From Rhizobium sp. Q54 (GTDB taxonomy: Bacteria; Pseudomonadota; Alphaproteobacteria; SMXS01): a stretch of 21,285 nucleotides of DNA. A model generated the notes under the pieces. The model saw nothing but the letters and a program-made list of their open reading frames with translations. It was not told where the DNA came from and did no database searches. Of the stretch, positions 6,159 through 14,268 are shown piece by piece. The DNA lies in assembly GCA_945872035.1 (NCBI GenBank), contig CAMBYA010000004.1:1-21285 (forward strand), given 5' to 3'. The translations under genes and the position numbers were made by a program. The number at the start of each line of letters is the position of its first letter. Position 1 is the stretch's first letter.

Positions 6159-7733
6159 CTACTGGCGGTTGCGCCAGCGCGTGCCCAAAACGAGTAGAGC
6201 GAGTGCCGCCATCATCGCCCAGAACACCCCGTCGCCGAGCCGTGCATAGAGCGTCGGGGCAATGGGCGCGGGCAGCCTGCCGTCGACGATACCGCGCTCG
6301 CCGATGCCGAGCTGGGAGATCACCCGCCCGTGGGCATCGATGATCGCCGAGATGCCGGTGCCGGCGGCGCGCAGCATGGGCAAGCCTTCCTCGATGCTGC
6401 GGAAGCGGGCGATGGCGAGGTGTTGCAGCGGGCCGGCCCATTCGCCGTACCAGGCGTCGTTGGTGATGTTGAGCAACCAGTCCGGCCGTTCGCCGGGCGG
6501 CGCGACGGCCCCCGGGAAGATCACCTCGTAGCAGATCAGCGGGCTGACCGGCGGCAGGCCGGGCAGATGGATCACCCTTGGGCCAGGCCCGGGCACGAAA
6601 TCGCCGCCGCCTTCCACCACCTTCTGGAACCGGATGCCGAGACCCAGCGCCTCGAACACGGCGTCGAGCGCGCGGAACAGGCCCTTGAGAGGCACATATT
6701 CGCCGAACGGCACCAGATGGGCCTTGTCGAACGTGGCGAGCGTCCGGCCGTCCTCGCCGACGAAGATCATGCTGTTGTAGTAGTGCATGCGCCCGGACGG
6801 CTCGATCTCGACGCGCGGAAATCCGGTGACGACCACCGCGCCGGGCCGGCCGACCCGGGCGATGCGCTCGCGCCCGGGCGCGTCCACATCGAGCTGGTAC
6901 GGCACCGCCGCCTCGGACCAGGCGAACAGGTCGATCGCCTCGTTGCCCGGCCCTTCCGAGAGCTCGAGGTGGTCGGTGAAGTTGCGGTGGAAATTCTCCG
7001 GCAGCCACTTCTCATCCTGGGCGATGTCGGGCTGGACCGCGCGCACCATGGGACGGCCTTCCGGCTCGGGATCGGCGCCGGCGAGGCGGATGGCCCCGAA
7101 GACGAACAGGGCAAGGACGCAGACCGCTGCGCCGATGGGTCCGCGGAAATCCGCCACGGACGTGAGTTTCCGACCGACGAAGACCACCGGCGACGCCGCG
7201 ATCGCCGCGGTGACCAGGGTCATGCCATAGGCGCCCGCCACCGAGGCGAACTGGCTCATGGCGTCGGAGAACGCCCAGGCATAGGCGGCCAGGTTCCACG
7301 GGAAGCCGGTGATGACATGGCCGCGCAGCCATTCGGCGAGCGCCCAGCACAGCGCGAACAGCAGCACCCGCGACGGCACGCGGCGTCCGACGATCCGGAA
7401 GAGCAGGCCGGCGAAGCCGCTGTAAAGTGCCATGCCAAGCGGCAACGCGATGGCGGCCGCGGGCGGCGCGCCGGCAATGGCCAGCGCATTCGCCACCCAG
7501 TAGAAGCCGGTGAGGAAATGGCCGAAGCCGAAGAACCAGCCGACACCGAACGCGCCCTTCTTCGACGGCGCGGCCTCGAGCAGCAGGATCAGTCCCGGAA
7601 ACGACACCAGCAGGATGGGAACGGCATAAAGCGGCGCGAACGCGGCGGTGGCGAGCGCACCCAGCAGGAACGCCAGAGCGAAACGCTGCCACGGACGGCG
7701 TGCGGCCAGCCAACCGGGCAGGCCGTTCAGCAT
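6159..7733 (-). CDS. lnt: Apolipoprotein N-acyltransferase
   Basis: A 524-residue inner-membrane enzyme that adds the third acyl chain to the N-terminal cysteine of lipoproteins. Multiple hydrophobic helices fill about residues 15-215, followed by the periplasmic carbon-nitrogen hydrolase domain. The catalytic triad is visible as E274 (AWSEAAVPY), K337 (FDKAHLVPFGEYVP) and C401 (ICYEVIFPG). A last hydrophobic helix near 500-518 re-anchors the protein, giving the normal length and architecture. The ATG at 7731-7733 lacks a clear ribosome site. corC ends 30 bp upstream; corC-lnt adjacency is common in proteobacteria. The DUF4136 lipoprotein encoded in this window is a plausible client. Confidence 0.97.
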   Translation of the reverse strand: MLNGLPGWLAARRPWQRFALAFLLGALATAAFAPLYAVPILLVSFPGLILLLEAAPSKKGAFGVGWFFGFGHFLTGFYWVANALAIAGAPPAAAIALPLGMALYSGFAGLLFRIVGRRVPSRVLLFALCWALAEWLRGHVITGFPWNLAAYAWAFSDAMSQFASVAGAYGMTLVTAAIAASPVVFVGRKLTSVADFRGPIGAAVCVLALFVFGAIRLAGADPEPEGRPMVRAVQPDIAQDEKWLPENFHRNFTDHLELSEGPGNEAIDLFAWSEAAVPYQLDVDAPGRERIARVGRPGAVVVTGFPRVEIEPSGRMHYYNSMIFVGEDGRTLATFDKAHLVPFGEYVPLKGLFRALDAVFEALGLGIRFQKVVEGGGDFVPGPGPRVIHLPGLPPVSPLICYEVIFPGAVAPPGERPDWLLNITNDAWYGEWAGPLQHLAIARFRSIEEGLPMLRAAGTGISAIIDAHGRVISQLGIGERGIVDGRLPAPIAPTLYARLGDGVFWAMMAALALLVLGTRWRNRQ

Positions 7734-7763
7734 GGGCGGAACGGCTTCATCGAGGGCGCCGGA

Positions 7764-8660
7764 TCACGGCAGCACGTCGCCCATGGCGGATTTGGGCTTG
7801 CGGACCCGCACCCGCTTGAGCTGGCGGGCGTCCGCGTCGGTCACCTCGAACTCGATGCCCGAGGGATGCTCGATCACCTCGCCGCGCTCCGGCACGCGCC
7901 CGGCCAGCGAGAACAGCAGGCCGCCGACGGTGTCGATGTAGTCCTCCTGGTCGTCGGGCAGCAGATCGATGCCGAGCTGCGCTTCCAGGTCCTCGATCGG
8001 GCAGCGGGCGTCGACATCGAGCGTGCCTGACGGGCGCGGCATGATCAGCGGCGTCAGCTGCTCGTCATGCTCGTCGTCGATGTCGCCGACGATGGTCTCG
8101 ATCAGATCCTCGATGGTGACGAGACCGTCGGTGCCGCCATATTCGTCGATCACCAGCGCCATGTGGTTGCGGCTGAGCCGCATCTTGAGCAGCAGGTCGA
8201 TCACCGGCATCGACGGCGGCACGAACAGCACACGCCGCTTGATGTCGTTGATGGTCACGGTCTTGCCGTCGGCCTGGCCCTCGGTGATGGCGATGAGCAC
8301 GTCCTTCACGTGGACCATGCCGGCGACGTCGTCGAGCGTGTCGCGGTAGACCGGCAGGCGGGAATGGGCCGCCTCCTTGAACGCCTTCACCAGTTCCTCG
8401 AGCGGCGTCGACATCTCGATGGCGACGATGTCGGCGCGGGGCACCATTACGTCGTAAATCTGCAGACCGCGCAGCGAGACGATGTTCATCAGCATGATCC
8501 GCTCTTCGGCGGTCAGGTCCGACGGATCGTCGCGATGCTCCTCGATGACATCCTCAAGGCTTTCGCGCAGGGATGGTTCGCGGCCGCGCAATCTGGTGAG
8601 CACGCCGCTCACCCAGCCTTTCAAGCTCGTACTGTCAGCCTCTGTGGAAGAGTCGCTCAT
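7764..8660 (-). CDS. corC: Hemolysin/CorC-family CBS domain protein
   Basis: A 298-residue cytoplasmic protein with a tandem CBS (Bateman) module, which binds adenine nucleotides, and a C-terminal CorC_HlyC domain. The first CBS begins at the family signature DVMVPRADIVAIE (70-82). The second contains DEYGGTDGLVT (172-182) followed by EDLIETIVGDIDDEHD. The CorC_HlyC domain spans about 205-290. There is no N-terminal DUF21 membrane domain, so this is the short CorC form, linked to magnesium/cobalt efflux in enterobacteria and loosely called hemolysin C elsewhere. Its ATG overlaps the ybeY stop by four bases (8657-8660), implying translational coupling. The true function in alphaproteobacteria is poorly settled. 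Confidence 0.92.
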   Translation of the reverse strand: MSDSSTEADSTSLKGWVSGVLTRLRGREPSLRESLEDVIEEHRDDPSDLTAEERIMLMNIVSLRGLQIYDVMVPRADIVAIEMSTPLEELVKAFKEAAHSRLPVYRDTLDDVAGMVHVKDVLIAITEGQADGKTVTINDIKRRVLFVPPSMPVIDLLLKMRLSRNHMALVIDEYGGTDGLVTIEDLIETIVGDIDDEHDEQLTPLIMPRPSGTLDVDARCPIEDLEAQLGIDLLPDDQEDYIDTVGGLLFSLAGRVPERGEVIEHPSGIEFEVTDADARQLKRVRVRKPKSAMGDVLP

Positions 8661-9154
8661 GCCCTGTTCTGCGTGCTGGCGGTATTTTCCGCATAAGGAT
8701 CGGGAATGTCGAGAGATTCGAGTATGCGAACCTCGCGCGCCTCCATGACGGTGGCGTCGGCATCGGTCTCGTGGTCATACCCCAGCAGGTGCAGGAAGCC
8801 ATGCACCAGCAGGTGGGCGGCGTGGTGTTCGAACGTCTTGCCCGCCTCGCGCGCCTCGCGGGCCACGGTCTCGTAGGCGAGAACGATGTCGCCGAGCGGG
8901 CGCGGGCCAGGAATCGGGGAAACGGGCATCGCCGGCGCCGCGGCGGGGAAGGACAGCACGTTGGTGGGCTTGTCCTGGCCACGCCAGCGGGCGTTCAGGT
9001 CCCGGACGAAGGCGTCGTCGGCGAACAGCACGCTGACCTCGGCGTCGGCATCGGCACGGTCGGCGCGGACGAGAATGTCACGGGCGAACGCCTCGGCATC
9101 GGGCAGCGGCCCGCGCCAACTGTCGCACTCCATGGATGTGTCCACTGAAAGCAT
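8657..9154 (-). CDS. ybeY: Endoribonuclease YbeY (rRNA maturation factor)
   Basis: A 165-residue UPF0054 metalloenzyme acting in 16S rRNA 3'-end maturation and 70S ribosome quality control. The zinc site HGFLHLLGYDH is at 118-128, giving ligands H118, H122 and H128. Upstream of it are the family blocks KPTNVLSFP (62-70) and LGDIVLAYE (87-95). The start is not settled: ATG at 9152-9154 follows the phoH stop by 11 bases but lacks a clear ribosome site; an alternative ATG at 9131-9133 would remove seven residues that match nothing in the family. The 3' end overlaps corC by 4 bp. phoH-ybeY-corC-lnt is a classic proteobacterial gene string. Confidence 0.95.
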   Translation of the reverse strand: MLSVDTSMECDSWRGPLPDAEAFARDILVRADRADADAEVSVLFADDAFVRDLNARWRGQDKPTNVLSFPAAAPAMPVSPIPGPRPLGDIVLAYETVAREAREAGKTFEHHAAHLLVHGFLHLLGYDHETDADATVMEAREVRILESLDIPDPYAENTASTQNRA

Positions 9155-9165
9155 GGGCCGGCGGC

Positions 9166-10218
9166 TCAGCCGCCATCCTCTCCGTTCTGGGCGGTCCGGC
9201 GCGCCATCTGCGCCACCTGCCGCTGCCGGTCGTTCTCGTTGTAGGCTTGCACGATACGGGTGACGAGATGATGACGCACCACGTCGGCCTCGCCGAAATG
9301 GACGACCCCGACCTCGGGCACGTCGGTCAGGATGTCGAGCGCGTCGCGCAGGCCCGATTTGCTGCCGAGCGGAAGGTCGATCTGGCTGGGATCGCCGGCG
9401 ATCACCATGCGCGAGTTCTCACCGATGCGGGTGAGGAACATCTTCATCTGCATGGGCGTGGTGTTCTGCGCCTCGTCGAGGATGATGAACGAGTTGGCCA
9501 GCGTCCGGCCGCGCATGAAGGCGAGCGGCGCCACCTCGATGTCGCCGCTCTCCAGCGCCTTGGCCACCTGGTCGCCGGGCAGCATGTCGTGGAGCGCGTC
9601 GTAGAGCGGGCGCAGATAGGGATCGATCTTGTCGCGCAGGTCGCCGGGCAGGAAGCCGATGCGTTCGCCCGCCTCGACCGCCGGGCGCGACAGGATCAGC
9701 CGGTCGACCCGCCCCTGCAGCAGCATCTCCACGGCGACGGCGACGGACAGGTAGGTCTTGCCCGTGCCGGCCGGACCGACGCCGAAGACAATTTCGGATT
9801 CGCGGATGCGCTGGACATATTCGGACTGCTTGGCCGAGCGCGGCGTGATCAGGCGCTTGCGGGTGCGGATCACCGCCTGCTGGGCCGCGTCGTCGCCCGA
9901 GCCGCCGGGCTGGGCGGACTCGGCGAGGCGGATGGCGCCCTCGACATCGCCGGATTCGACGGTCTGGCCGCGCTCCAGCCTGCTGTAGAGCGACTGCAGC
10001 ACCGACTTTGCGGCGCCGGCCGACACGGATGGACCAGCGATCGACACCTTGTTGCCGCGCGACGACAGCGTGACGCCAAGCCGCTTCTCGATCAGCGCCA
10101 GGTTGCTGTCATGCTTGCCGAACAGTTCCGGCAGGAGTGAGTTGTCGCTGAAATCGGTGACGACCTTATCGGCCGTCGACGCGGCGCCTCCAGGCATGCC
10201 CGTCGATTTATCTGCCAC
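9166..10218 (-). CDS. phoH: PhoH-family ATPase
   Basis: A 350-residue protein (PhoL/YbeZ type). An N-terminal KH-like region (about 25-90) suggests nucleic acid binding. The P-loop NTPase domain carries Walker A GPAGTGKT (148-155) and Walker [10 protein letters not shown] (244-252). PhoH-like proteins of this kind are ATPases, perhaps RNA helicases, that work with the neighbouring ribonuclease YbeY. The first usable start is GTG at 10216-10218 with GGCGAGG about 3-9 bases upstream, which favours it over the ATG seven codons further in. It follows miaB with a 12-bp gap and precedes ybeY by 11 bp, consistent with one transcript. The name follows the family; phosphate control is not shown. Confidence 0.95.
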   Translation of the reverse strand: MADKSTGMPGGAASTADKVVTDFSDNSLLPELFGKHDSNLALIEKRLGVTLSSRGNKVSIAGPSVSAGAAKSVLQSLYSRLERGQTVESGDVEGAIRLAESAQPGGSGDDAAQQAVIRTRKRLITPRSAKQSEYVQRIRESEIVFGVGPAGTGKTYLSVAVAVEMLLQGRVDRLILSRPAVEAGERIGFLPGDLRDKIDPYLRPLYDALHDMLPGDQVAKALESGDIEVAPLAFMRGRTLANSFIILDEAQNTTPMQMKMFLTRIGENSRMVIAGDPSQIDLPLGSKSGLRDALDILTDVPEVGVVHFGEADVVRHHLVTRIVQAYNENDRQRQVAQMARRTAQNGEDGG

Positions 10219-10230
10219 TGTGCCTCGCCG

Positions 10231-11616
10231 TCATTGCGCCGCCACCATGCTCACAGGCTCCGTCAGCCGGCCGCGCAGGCTGTTGGACAGCACGGCGGCA
10301 ATTTCCACGTTCCGGATGGTACCCTTTAATTCACCTGCGTTGGAACCCGCATCGACGCTGATCGCCTGCATATAGGGACTGCGTCCGACGAGCTGGCCGG
10401 GATGGCGGCCATCGCGCTCCAGCAGCACCGGCATGATCCGGCCGACGCTGGCGGCGTTGAACGCCTCCTGCTGGCGCAGCAGCTCGTCTTGCAGGACCGC
10501 GAGGCGGGCGGATTTGACGTCCTCCGGCACCTGGTCGTCCAGGTCGGCGGCGGGGGTGCCCGGGCGCGGGCTGTACTTGAAGGAATAGGCGAAGGCGAAG
10601 CCGACCTGGCGCACGAGGTCCATCGTGGCCTGGAAATCGGTGTCGGTCTCGCCCGGATAGCCGACGATGAAATCGCTGGAGAGGGCGATGTCGGGCCGCG
10701 CGTCACGCAATTTCGCGACGATCTCGTGATAGCGCGCTGCGGTATGACGCCGGTTCATCGCCTGGAGGATACGGTCCGATCCGCTCTGCACCGGCAGATG
10801 CAGGAACGGCATGATCTGCGGCACGTCGCGGTGGGCGGCGATCAGGTCGTCGTCCACGTCGCGCGGATGCGAGGTGGTGTACCGGATGCGCTCCAGCCCG
10901 TCGATATCGGCGAGGCGGCGCATCAGGTCCCCGAGGCCGGCGGTGCCGCCCTTGCCATCGGCGCCGTGATACGCGTTGACGTTCTGGCCCAGCAGGCTGA
11001 TCTCGACAGTGCCCTGGCGCACCATCCGGCGGGCTTCCGCCAGTACGTCGGCCATGGGACGGGAAAACTCGGCACCGCGGGTATAGGGCACGACGCAGAA
11101 CGAGCAGAACTTGTCGCAGCCTTCCTGGATGGTGAGGAAGGCGCTGTAGCCCTGTGGCGCTGCCTCTTCCGGCAGCCGGTCGAACTTCTCGTCGACGGCG
11201 AGATCGACGGCGACGACCCGCGAACGGCCGGTTTCCATCAGGTCGCGCGTGGCGCGGCCCAGCAGGTCGGGCAGGTCCTGGTAGGCCTGAGGCCCGAACA
11301 CCAGGTCGATGGACGGCGCGCGGCGCATCATCTCCTCGCCCTGGGCCTGGGCGACGCAGCCGCCGACAGCAACCAGCATGCGGCCGCCGGCGCGGGCCTT
11401 CTCTTCCTTCAGCAGGCGCAGCCGGCCGACTTCCGAATAGACCTTTTCGGCCGCTTTCTCGCGGATATGGCAGGTATTGAGGATCACCAGGTCGGCGTCT
11501 TCCGGCGCATCCGTCGCCTCATAGCCCAGCGGCGCCAGGACGTCGGCCATGCGCGCCGAGTCATAGACGTTCATCTGGCAGCCATAGGTCTTGATATGCA
11601 GCCGCTTCTTCGCCAC
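10231..11616 (-). CDS. miaB: tRNA-2-methylthio-N6-dimethylallyladenosine synthase
   Basis: A 461-residue radical-SAM methylthiotransferase that adds the methylthio group to i6A37 of tRNAs reading UNN codons. The UPF0004 domain holds the auxiliary cluster cysteines C13 (YGCQMN), C49 (NTCHIREKA) and C87 (GGCVAQ). The radical-SAM cluster motif CxxxCxxC is C167, C171, C174 in [19 protein letters not shown]-terminal TRAM domain covers about the last 70 residues. The start is GTG at 11614-11616 with AGGATAG upstream. It leads the tight miaB-phoH-ybeY-corC-lnt run. As a two-cluster Fe-S enzyme it would depend on carriers such as the Nfu protein encoded here. No miaA is in the window. Confidence 0.97.
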   Translation of the reverse strand: MAKKRLHIKTYGCQMNVYDSARMADVLAPLGYEATDAPEDADLVILNTCHIREKAAEKVYSEVGRLRLLKEEKARAGGRMLVAVGGCVAQAQGEEMMRRAPSIDLVFGPQAYQDLPDLLGRATRDLMETGRSRVVAVDLAVDEKFDRLPEEAAPQGYSAFLTIQEGCDKFCSFCVVPYTRGAEFSRPMADVLAEARRMVRQGTVEISLLGQNVNAYHGADGKGGTAGLGDLMRRLADIDGLERIRYTTSHPRDVDDDLIAAHRDVPQIMPFLHLPVQSGSDRILQAMNRRHTAARYHEIVAKLRDARPDIALSSDFIVGYPGETDTDFQATMDLVRQVGFAFAYSFKYSPRPGTPAADLDDQVPEDVKSARLAVLQDELLRQQEAFNAASVGRIMPVLLERDGRHPGQLVGRSPYMQAISVDAGSNAGELKGTIRNVEIAAVLSNSLRGRLTEPVSMVAAQ

Positions 11617-11645
11617 GAGTCTATCCTAAAGAATTACGGGCGCGG

Positions 11646-11673
11646 AACCTAGCAGCGGCGGTCCCGGAGTCAA
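11646..11673 (-). promoter_or_regulatory. Candidate promoter for the miaB-lnt run
   Basis: On the minus strand TTGACT (11668-11673) precedes TAGGTT (11646-11651) with 16 bases between. The -35 matches 5 of 6 consensus bases and the -10 only 3. It lies in the 68-bp gap after plsC, about 30 bases ahead of the miaB GTG, and would allow miaB-phoH-ybeY-corC-lnt to be transcribed apart from fur-plsC. Confidence 0.4.
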
Positions 11674-11684
11674 GAAAAGCCGGA

Positions 11685-12521
11685 TCAGGCCGCATGTTCC
11701 ACCGGATCGTAACCGCTGTTGAGGTATTCCAGCCGCCGCGATATCTCGGCGTAGCAATGGGTCGACATGGCCTTGCGGCCGCCCGTGGTTTCCAGCGTCA
11801 CGGGCTCGTGGAACGTAATCACCGCGGTCACCCGGCCGATGGTCAGCAACTCCCACACATGCGGAACCAAATCCATGTCGCCGTACCAGCCGACGAACGG
11901 CCGGAAATGACGGCCGAGCGGCATCGAGTTGATCCGCGTATAGGCGACTGTGACCGGTTGGACGGTCAGCGGCTTGTCGCCGCGCCAGCGTTCGGCGACG
12001 GCGAACAGGCTGCTTTTGAACGGCAGCACCCGGGTGCCGTCGGAACTGGTGCCTTCCGGGAACAGGATCAGGCTGTCGCCCGCCTCGAGGCGCTCGATCA
12101 TCTGTTCCAGATGGGCGCCGGACCGGGTGCGGTTCTCGCGGTCGATGAAGATGGTCCGCCGCAGCGTGGAGAGCCAGCCGAACAGGGCCCAGCCCTCCAG
12201 GTCGCCGCGGGCGACGAAGGACGGCGACATGACCCCGCCCAGCGTGAAGATGTCGAGCCAGGAGATGTGGTTGGCGACGTAGAGCACCGGCCGATCACGC
12301 GAGCGCTGGCCATGCACGTGGACGCCGATGCCGAGGATCAGGCACGATGCCCTGAAGAACCAGTAGGGGATCTTTTCCTTCGCGCGGCCGGGCAGGCGCA
12401 GCATCAGCGGCTGGAACAGGATGACCGGCACCAGGCACAACGCCACGCCGGCCAGGCACAGCGCCGCCCGCGCGTGGCTGAGAGGCAGGGTACGGGCGCG
12501 CGTCGGCGAACCGTCGGCCAT
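11685..12521 (-). CDS. plsC: 1-acyl-sn-glycerol-3-phosphate acyltransferase-like protein
   Basis: A 278-residue membrane-associated acyltransferase of the PlsC/LPLAT family, which acylates lysophosphatidic acid or a related lysolipid in phospholipid synthesis. A hydrophobic N-terminal helix lies at about 18-38. The catalytic HX4D motif is H85-ISWL-D90 and the substrate-binding motif is FPEGTSSDG (154-162). The ATG starts 6 bp after the fur stop, so the two are probably co-transcribed. Genomes often carry several PlsC paralogues, some using other lysolipids such as lyso-ornithine, so the symbol marks the family rather than a proven substrate. Confidence 0.88.
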   Translation of the reverse strand: MADGSPTRARTLPLSHARAALCLAGVALCLVPVILFQPLMLRLPGRAKEKIPYWFFRASCLILGIGVHVHGQRSRDRPVLYVANHISWLDIFTLGGVMSPSFVARGDLEGWALFGWLSTLRRTIFIDRENRTRSGAHLEQMIERLEAGDSLILFPEGTSSDGTRVLPFKSSLFAVAERWRGDKPLTVQPVTVAYTRINSMPLGRHFRPFVGWYGDMDLVPHVWELLTIGRVTAVITFHEPVTLETTGGRKAMSTHCYAEISRRLEYLNSGYDPVEHAA

Positions 12522-12527
12522 TGGGCG

Positions 12528-12947
12528 TCAGGAATCCTTTTTCAGCGGCACGCCATAGAGTTCGAGGCGATGGTCGACGAGCTTGTAGCCCAGCTCCCGC
12601 GCGATGAATTCCTGCAGCTTTTCGATGTCCTCGTTGCGGAACTCGACCACCTTGCCGTTCTGCACGTCGATCAGATGGTCATGGTGGCGCTCGGGCACTT
12701 CTTCATATCGGGAACGGCCGTCCCTGAAGTCGTGACGCTCCAGGATTCCGGCCTCCTCGAACAGCCGGACGGTCCGGTAGACCGTCGCGATGCTGATGTG
12801 ACTGTCGATCTTGGCGGCGCGGGCGTAAAGCTCCTCGACGTCGGGATGGTCATGGGCCTCCGACAGCACACGGGCGATCACCCGCCGCTGATCGGTCATT
12901 CGCATTCCCTTCGCCACGCATATTTTTTCGAGTCGGTCCGGCGGCAT
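12528..12947 (-). CDS. fur: Fur-family metalloregulator (Fur/Mur type)
   Basis: A 139-residue Fur-fold repressor. The winged-helix DNA-binding half covers about 1-82, with the recognition helix region ISIATVYRTVRLFEEAGI (51-68). The dimerisation half carries a metal site at H88-H89-D90-H91 (RHHDHLID), with further candidate ligands H32 and H34. The C-terminal CxxC zinc motif of gamma-proteobacterial Fur is absent. That is usual for alphaproteobacterial Fur/Mur proteins, many of which respond to manganese rather than iron, so the true metal cannot be named. Its position near rimI and miaB fits the classic alphaproteobacterial fur/mur locus. The start has an excellent AAGGTGAGG ribosome site. 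plsC follows 6 bp downstream. Confidence 0.93.
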   Translation of the reverse strand: MPPDRLEKICVAKGMRMTDQRRVIARVLSEAHDHPDVEELYARAAKIDSHISIATVYRTVRLFEEAGILERHDFRDGRSRYEEVPERHHDHLIDVQNGKVVEFRNEDIEKLQEFIARELGYKLVDHRLELYGVPLKKDS

Positions 12948-12964
12948 ACCTCACCTTGTATCGA

Positions 12965-12994
12965 GGGTTCCGGACGCGCCCGCGCCGGAGACCC
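12965..12994 (-). terminator. Stem-loop after mucR
   Basis: GGGT-TCCGG (12965-12973) pairs with CCGGA-ACCC (12985-12994) with one bulged G at 12990, giving 9 bp around an 11-base G+C-rich loop. It begins one base past the mucR stop on the minus strand. There is no T-tract. It could reduce read-through into fur or protect the mucR mRNA end. Confidence 0.4.
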
Positions 12995-12995
12995 G

Positions 12996-13424
12996 TTACT
13001 TCCGGCGGCCGCGCTTGGTGCCCAGGCCGATCTTCTTGGCGAGGGTACGGCGCTGGGCCGCGTAATTCGGGGCCACCATCGGATAATCGGCCGGCAAGCC
13101 CCACTTTTCGCGGTACTCTTCGGGCGACATGTTGTAGGCGGTCCGCAGATGCCGCTTGAGCATCTTCAGCTTCTTACCATCTTCCAGGCAAATGATGTAG
13201 TCCGGCATCACGGAGCGGCGAACCGGCACGGCGGGCTTCGCCTTTTCCACCGGCTCCTCCGGCGCATCGGCGCCAAGCTTGGTCAAGGTGTAATACACCT
13301 GCTCGATCAGGTGCGGAACGTCGGCCATCGCAACGCTATTATTGGCGAGATGCGCCGATACGATATCGGAGGTCAGGGCCAGCAGGTCGCCGCGTTCGAC
13401 GTTTTCCTTGGTTTCATTTGCCAT
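12996..13424 (-). CDS. mucR: MucR/Ros-family zinc-finger transcriptional regulator
   Basis: A 142-residue Ros/MucR regulator, a prokaryotic zinc-finger, H-NS-like protein that silences A+T-rich promoters and often its own gene. The N-terminal oligomerisation region (about 10-50) is followed by the domain around YIICLEDGKKLKMLKRHL. C79, D82 and H92 sit where the classic C-x2-(C/D)-x9-H-x3-H ligands are expected, but the last histidine is replaced by alanine (A96 in RHLRTAYN). The following EEYREKWGLPADYPMVAPNYA block is fully conserved. The length is normal. The ATG has AAGG about 10 bases upstream and the gene has a strong promoter in an A+T-rich spacer shared with the divergent tusA-like gene. 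Confidence 0.95.
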   Translation of the reverse strand: MANETKENVERGDLLALTSDIVSAHLANNSVAMADVPHLIEQVYYTLTKLGADAPEEPVEKAKPAVPVRRSVMPDYIICLEDGKKLKMLKRHLRTAYNMSPEEYREKWGLPADYPMVAPNYAAQRRTLAKKIGLGTKRGRRK

Positions 13425-13443
13425 GAGGGAGCCTTGTTTCTGT

Positions 13444-13473
13444 TTGACTAGGAGAAATCTTCCGTCTTATAGG
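13444..13473 (+). promoter_or_regulatory. Candidate promoter for the tusA-like gene
   Basis: TTGACT (13444-13449) is followed after 18 bases by TATAGG (13468-13473); the -35 matches 5 of 6 consensus bases and the -10 four. It faces the only plus-strand gene. Its -10 overlaps the -10 of the opposing mucR promoter. Confidence 0.5.
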
Positions 13474-13494
13474 CCGAGGAGAATGCTTAGGCAA
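13466..13494 (-). promoter_or_regulatory. mucR promoter (candidate, near-consensus)
   Basis: On the minus strand TTGCCT (13489-13494) and TATAAG (13466-13471) are spaced by exactly 17 bases. The -10 matches 5 of 6 bases. It is the best-looking sigma-70 promoter in the window. MucR homologues commonly repress their own promoters, so autoregulation here is plausible. Confidence 0.6.
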
Positions 13495-13528
13495 GTTGGA
13501 TAGTCATTCGCGCATGCAAGAAAAGAAG

Positions 13529-13777
13529 ATGACAGAACAGGTGGACCAGAGCCTCGACATTACAGCGCTATTGTGTCCGATGACCTTCGTGAGAACTCGC
13601 CTGCTTCTGGACGGAATGAAGCCTGGAGAGGTCGCCGAGATCATTCTGCGCGATGGCGAGCCGTTGAAGAACGTTCCGGAGGCGGTGCAAAACCTGGGGC
13701 ATAGCGTGCTCGACGTCGCGGAAACCGATCGGAAGGGAATTTTCCGCATGCTGGTGCGGTCCGCGGGATCACTCTGA
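13529..13777 (+). CDS. TusA-like sulfurtransferase family protein
   Basis: An 82-residue single-domain protein of the TusA/SirA fold and the only plus-strand gene. TusA proteins carry a persulfide on a conserved cysteine and hand sulfur to tRNA thiolation or other pathways. The cysteine is C16 in ALLCPMTFVRTRL; the usual CPxP motif reads C-P-M-T, so the second proline is replaced. The rest (PGEVAEIILRDGEPLKNVPEAVQNLGHSV) fits the fold. The frame is open from a TTG at 13496 and an ATG at 13514, but the ATG at 13529 gives the usual length and has a purine-rich AGAAAAGAAG just upstream. It converges on rimI with only 20 bp between stops. Whether it acts in tRNA thiolation is unknown. Confidence 0.85.
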   Translation: MTEQVDQSLDITALLCPMTFVRTRLLLDGMKPGEVAEIILRDGEPLKNVPEAVQNLGHSVLDVAETDRKGIFRMLVRSAGSL

Positions 13778-13797
13778 GCCGAGTTACCCGAGCCGCA

Positions 13798-14268
13798 CTA
13801 TCTGAGATCGCGCCGCATGGTCAGCGCATCCACCTTGACGCTGTCGAGCCGCAGATAATAGCCCTTGCGCCGTCCCACCTGGAAGAAGCCGAGCGAGCGA
13901 TAGAGCAGCTGGGCGGTGGGATTGTCCTCGGCCACCTCGAGATACATTTCCCGCGCGCCGGCCTCGACGCAGCGGCCCATGCTGCGCAGGATGAGCTGTC
14001 GGGCGGTGCCGGCGCGCCGTTGCGGGGGCAGTACGCCCAGCGACAGCAGCTCGCTTTCCGGGCCGGCGACGCGACACGCGCAAAAGCCCACCGGATCCGG
14101 CCCCGCGCTGGCGAGCAGGCAGAACGAGCCCGGCATGCCGAGCACGTCGGAGAACGCCTGTGCCGACCAGCGCTCGTCGCCCGGCCGGCAGAAGCTGGCC
14201 GCGTGCAGCGCCGCGAGCAGATCGACGGCCGCGGCGTCGACGGGCGCGATGTCGACCAGTGTGCTCAC
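13798..14268 (-). CDS. rimI: Ribosomal-protein-alanine N-acetyltransferase RimI
   Basis: A 156-residue GNAT-fold acetyltransferase. The acetyl-CoA pyrophosphate loop R-x-x-G-x-A is R84-RAGT-A89 after the LLSLGVLP strand (74-81). The RimI-typical EVAEDNPTAQLLYRSLGF block is at 111-128. In E. coli RimI acetylates the N-terminus of ribosomal protein S18. The start is GTG at 14266-14268 and overlaps the tsaB stop as GTGA, so the two are translationally coupled. tsaB-rimI pairing is very common in bacteria and supports the RimI assignment over other GNATs. Confidence 0.93.
   Translation of the reverse strand: MSTLVDIAPVDAAAVDLLAALHAASFCRPGDERWSAQAFSDVLGMPGSFCLLASAGPDPVGFCACRVAGPESELLSLGVLPPQRRAGTARQLILRSMGRCVEAGAREMYLEVAEDNPTAQLLYRSLGFFQVGRRKGYYLRLDSVKVDALTMRRDLR

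Noticed and set aside
6330..8030. 566-codon plus-strand open frame across lnt and the corC end
   Set aside because: It runs antisense to two well-supported genes and shows low-complexity composition without motifs.
11694..13451. 585-codon plus-strand open frame across plsC, fur and mucR
   Set aside because: It spans three real minus-strand genes and their spacers; the composition is that of antisense translation of G+C-rich DNA.
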